Assembly: GCA_015487645.1 (NCBI GenBank)
Contig: WFPH01000048.1
Span: 1 to 5,287 of the forward strand
DNA: 5,287 bases
Direction: 5' to 3'
Source of the DNA: Thermosulfurimonas sp.
GTDB lineage: Bacteria; Desulfobacterota; Thermodesulfobacteria; Thermodesulfobacteriales; Thermodesulfobacteriaceae
Positions 5,083-5,287 of the stretch are shown piece by piece; positions within the stretch are counted from its first letter, which is position 1, and every line of letters starts with the position of its first letter. The position numbers were made by a program, and so were the translations under genes. Below the pieces are notes generated by a model. It saw nothing but the letters and a program-made list of their open reading frames with translations. It was not told the DNA's origin and did not search any database.

Positions 5083-5287
5083 ATGTTTCGCGGGCAGTTT
5101 CGGCATGCGCTGGATGAAAAAGGGCGGCTGAGTATTCCTCGGCGGTTTCGGGATTTTCTGAGGGAGCGATATGGGGCTAGTGGCTTGATAGTGACGAGGC
5201 TTCCGGAGTGTCTGGTGGCGTATCCCTGGGAGGAATGGCGGCGCCTGGAAGAAAGGCTCATGAAATTGCCTCAGGACCTGCCGGAGG
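5083..5287 (+). CDS. mraZ: Transcriptional regulator MraZ, N-terminal part (3' end outside window)
   Basis: Only 68 residues are in the window, about half of the usual length of roughly 145-150. They begin MFRGQFRHALDEKGRLSIP and show the family hallmark DxxxR (Asp11, Arg15 in LDEKGR) of the first SpoVT/AbrB-like half. After that come IVTRLPECLVAYPWEEW (about 38-54) and the amphipathic helix EERLMKLPQDLPE (56-68). MraZ forms a ring-shaped oligomer that binds tandem DNA repeats upstream of the division and cell wall cluster and regulates that cluster, including itself. The reading frame is intact to the window edge. ATG 5083 follows GGGAG at 10 bases and lies one base after the third operator repeat. 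Downstream, rsmH (mraW) and other division genes are expected but not visible. Confidence 0.95.
   Translation, partial: MFRGQFRHALDEKGRLSIPRRFRDFLRERYGASGLIVTRLPECLVAYPWEEWRRLEERLMKLPQDLPE

Noticed and set aside
5049..5261. Minus-strand open frame opposite mraZ
   Set aside because: It lies antisense to a certain mraZ 5' end and its operator; the composition is Arg/Ser-rich and no start signal is visible.
1..5287. tRNA, rRNA, CRISPR array, insertion sequence or attachment site
   Set aside because: I read the gaps and gene ends on both strands and found no cloverleaf, no regularly spaced palindromic repeats, no transposase-like frame and no flanking inverted repeats; the only regular repeats are the MraZ box and the TPR-encoding units.

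Overview
The window looks like chromosome of a GC-rich, probably thermophilic, Gram-negative bacterium. The proteins are rich in Glu, Arg, Lys and Leu and poor in Gln, AGG/AGA arginine codons are common, genes are packed with stop/start overlaps, and a peptidoglycan transglycosylase precedes the first gene of the division/cell-wall cluster. The overall flavour (a short radical-SAM C-terminus of the H-x-H-F-D-x-Y-G type, a YkgJ-like cysteine protein, and a HEAT protein resembling the DVU0298 group of sulfate reducers) suggests Thermodesulfobacteriota or a relative. That placement is inference from memory, not a search result.

Layout. (1) Positions 1-1669, plus strand: an operon entering from the left, made of the 3' end of a probable radical-SAM protein, a HAD hydrolase of the HDHD3/REG-2-like type, and a CxxxCxxCC (YkgJ-type) cysteine-cluster protein. 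Each gene overlaps the next by 11-14 bases. (2) Positions 1598-3866, minus strand: a three-gene operon read leftwards from a promoter near 3894-3921. It encodes a canonical five-TPR protein, a zinc-ribbon plus HEAT-repeat protein, and a second TPR protein with about 40-residue repeats. The junctions are ATGA and TAATG overlaps, so the three alpha-solenoid proteins are probably translationally coupled. Its 3' end overlaps the YkgJ-like gene tail to tail by 72 bases. (3) Positions 3925-4902, plus strand: mltG, the membrane-anchored endolytic murein transglycosylase, divergent from the TPR operon across a 58-base gap. (4) Positions 4903-5082: a 180-base AT-rich intergenic region with a weak hairpin, a perfect TTGACA -35 box and three direct repeats at exact 10-bp spacing (TGGGA, TGGGA, TGGTA) that match the MraZ operator. 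(5) Position 5083 to the end: the 5' part of mraZ, normally the first gene of the division and cell wall (dcw) cluster.

How the parts relate: mltG and mraZ are both tied to peptidoglycan growth and division. The plus-strand operon on the left groups predicted metal-cluster proteins with a phosphatase-like enzyme. The minus-strand solenoid operon has no catalytic domain that I recognise and reads as a set of scaffold or adaptor proteins of unknown function. It is the least explained part of the window. I saw no RNA gene, CRISPR array, insertion sequence or broken gene.
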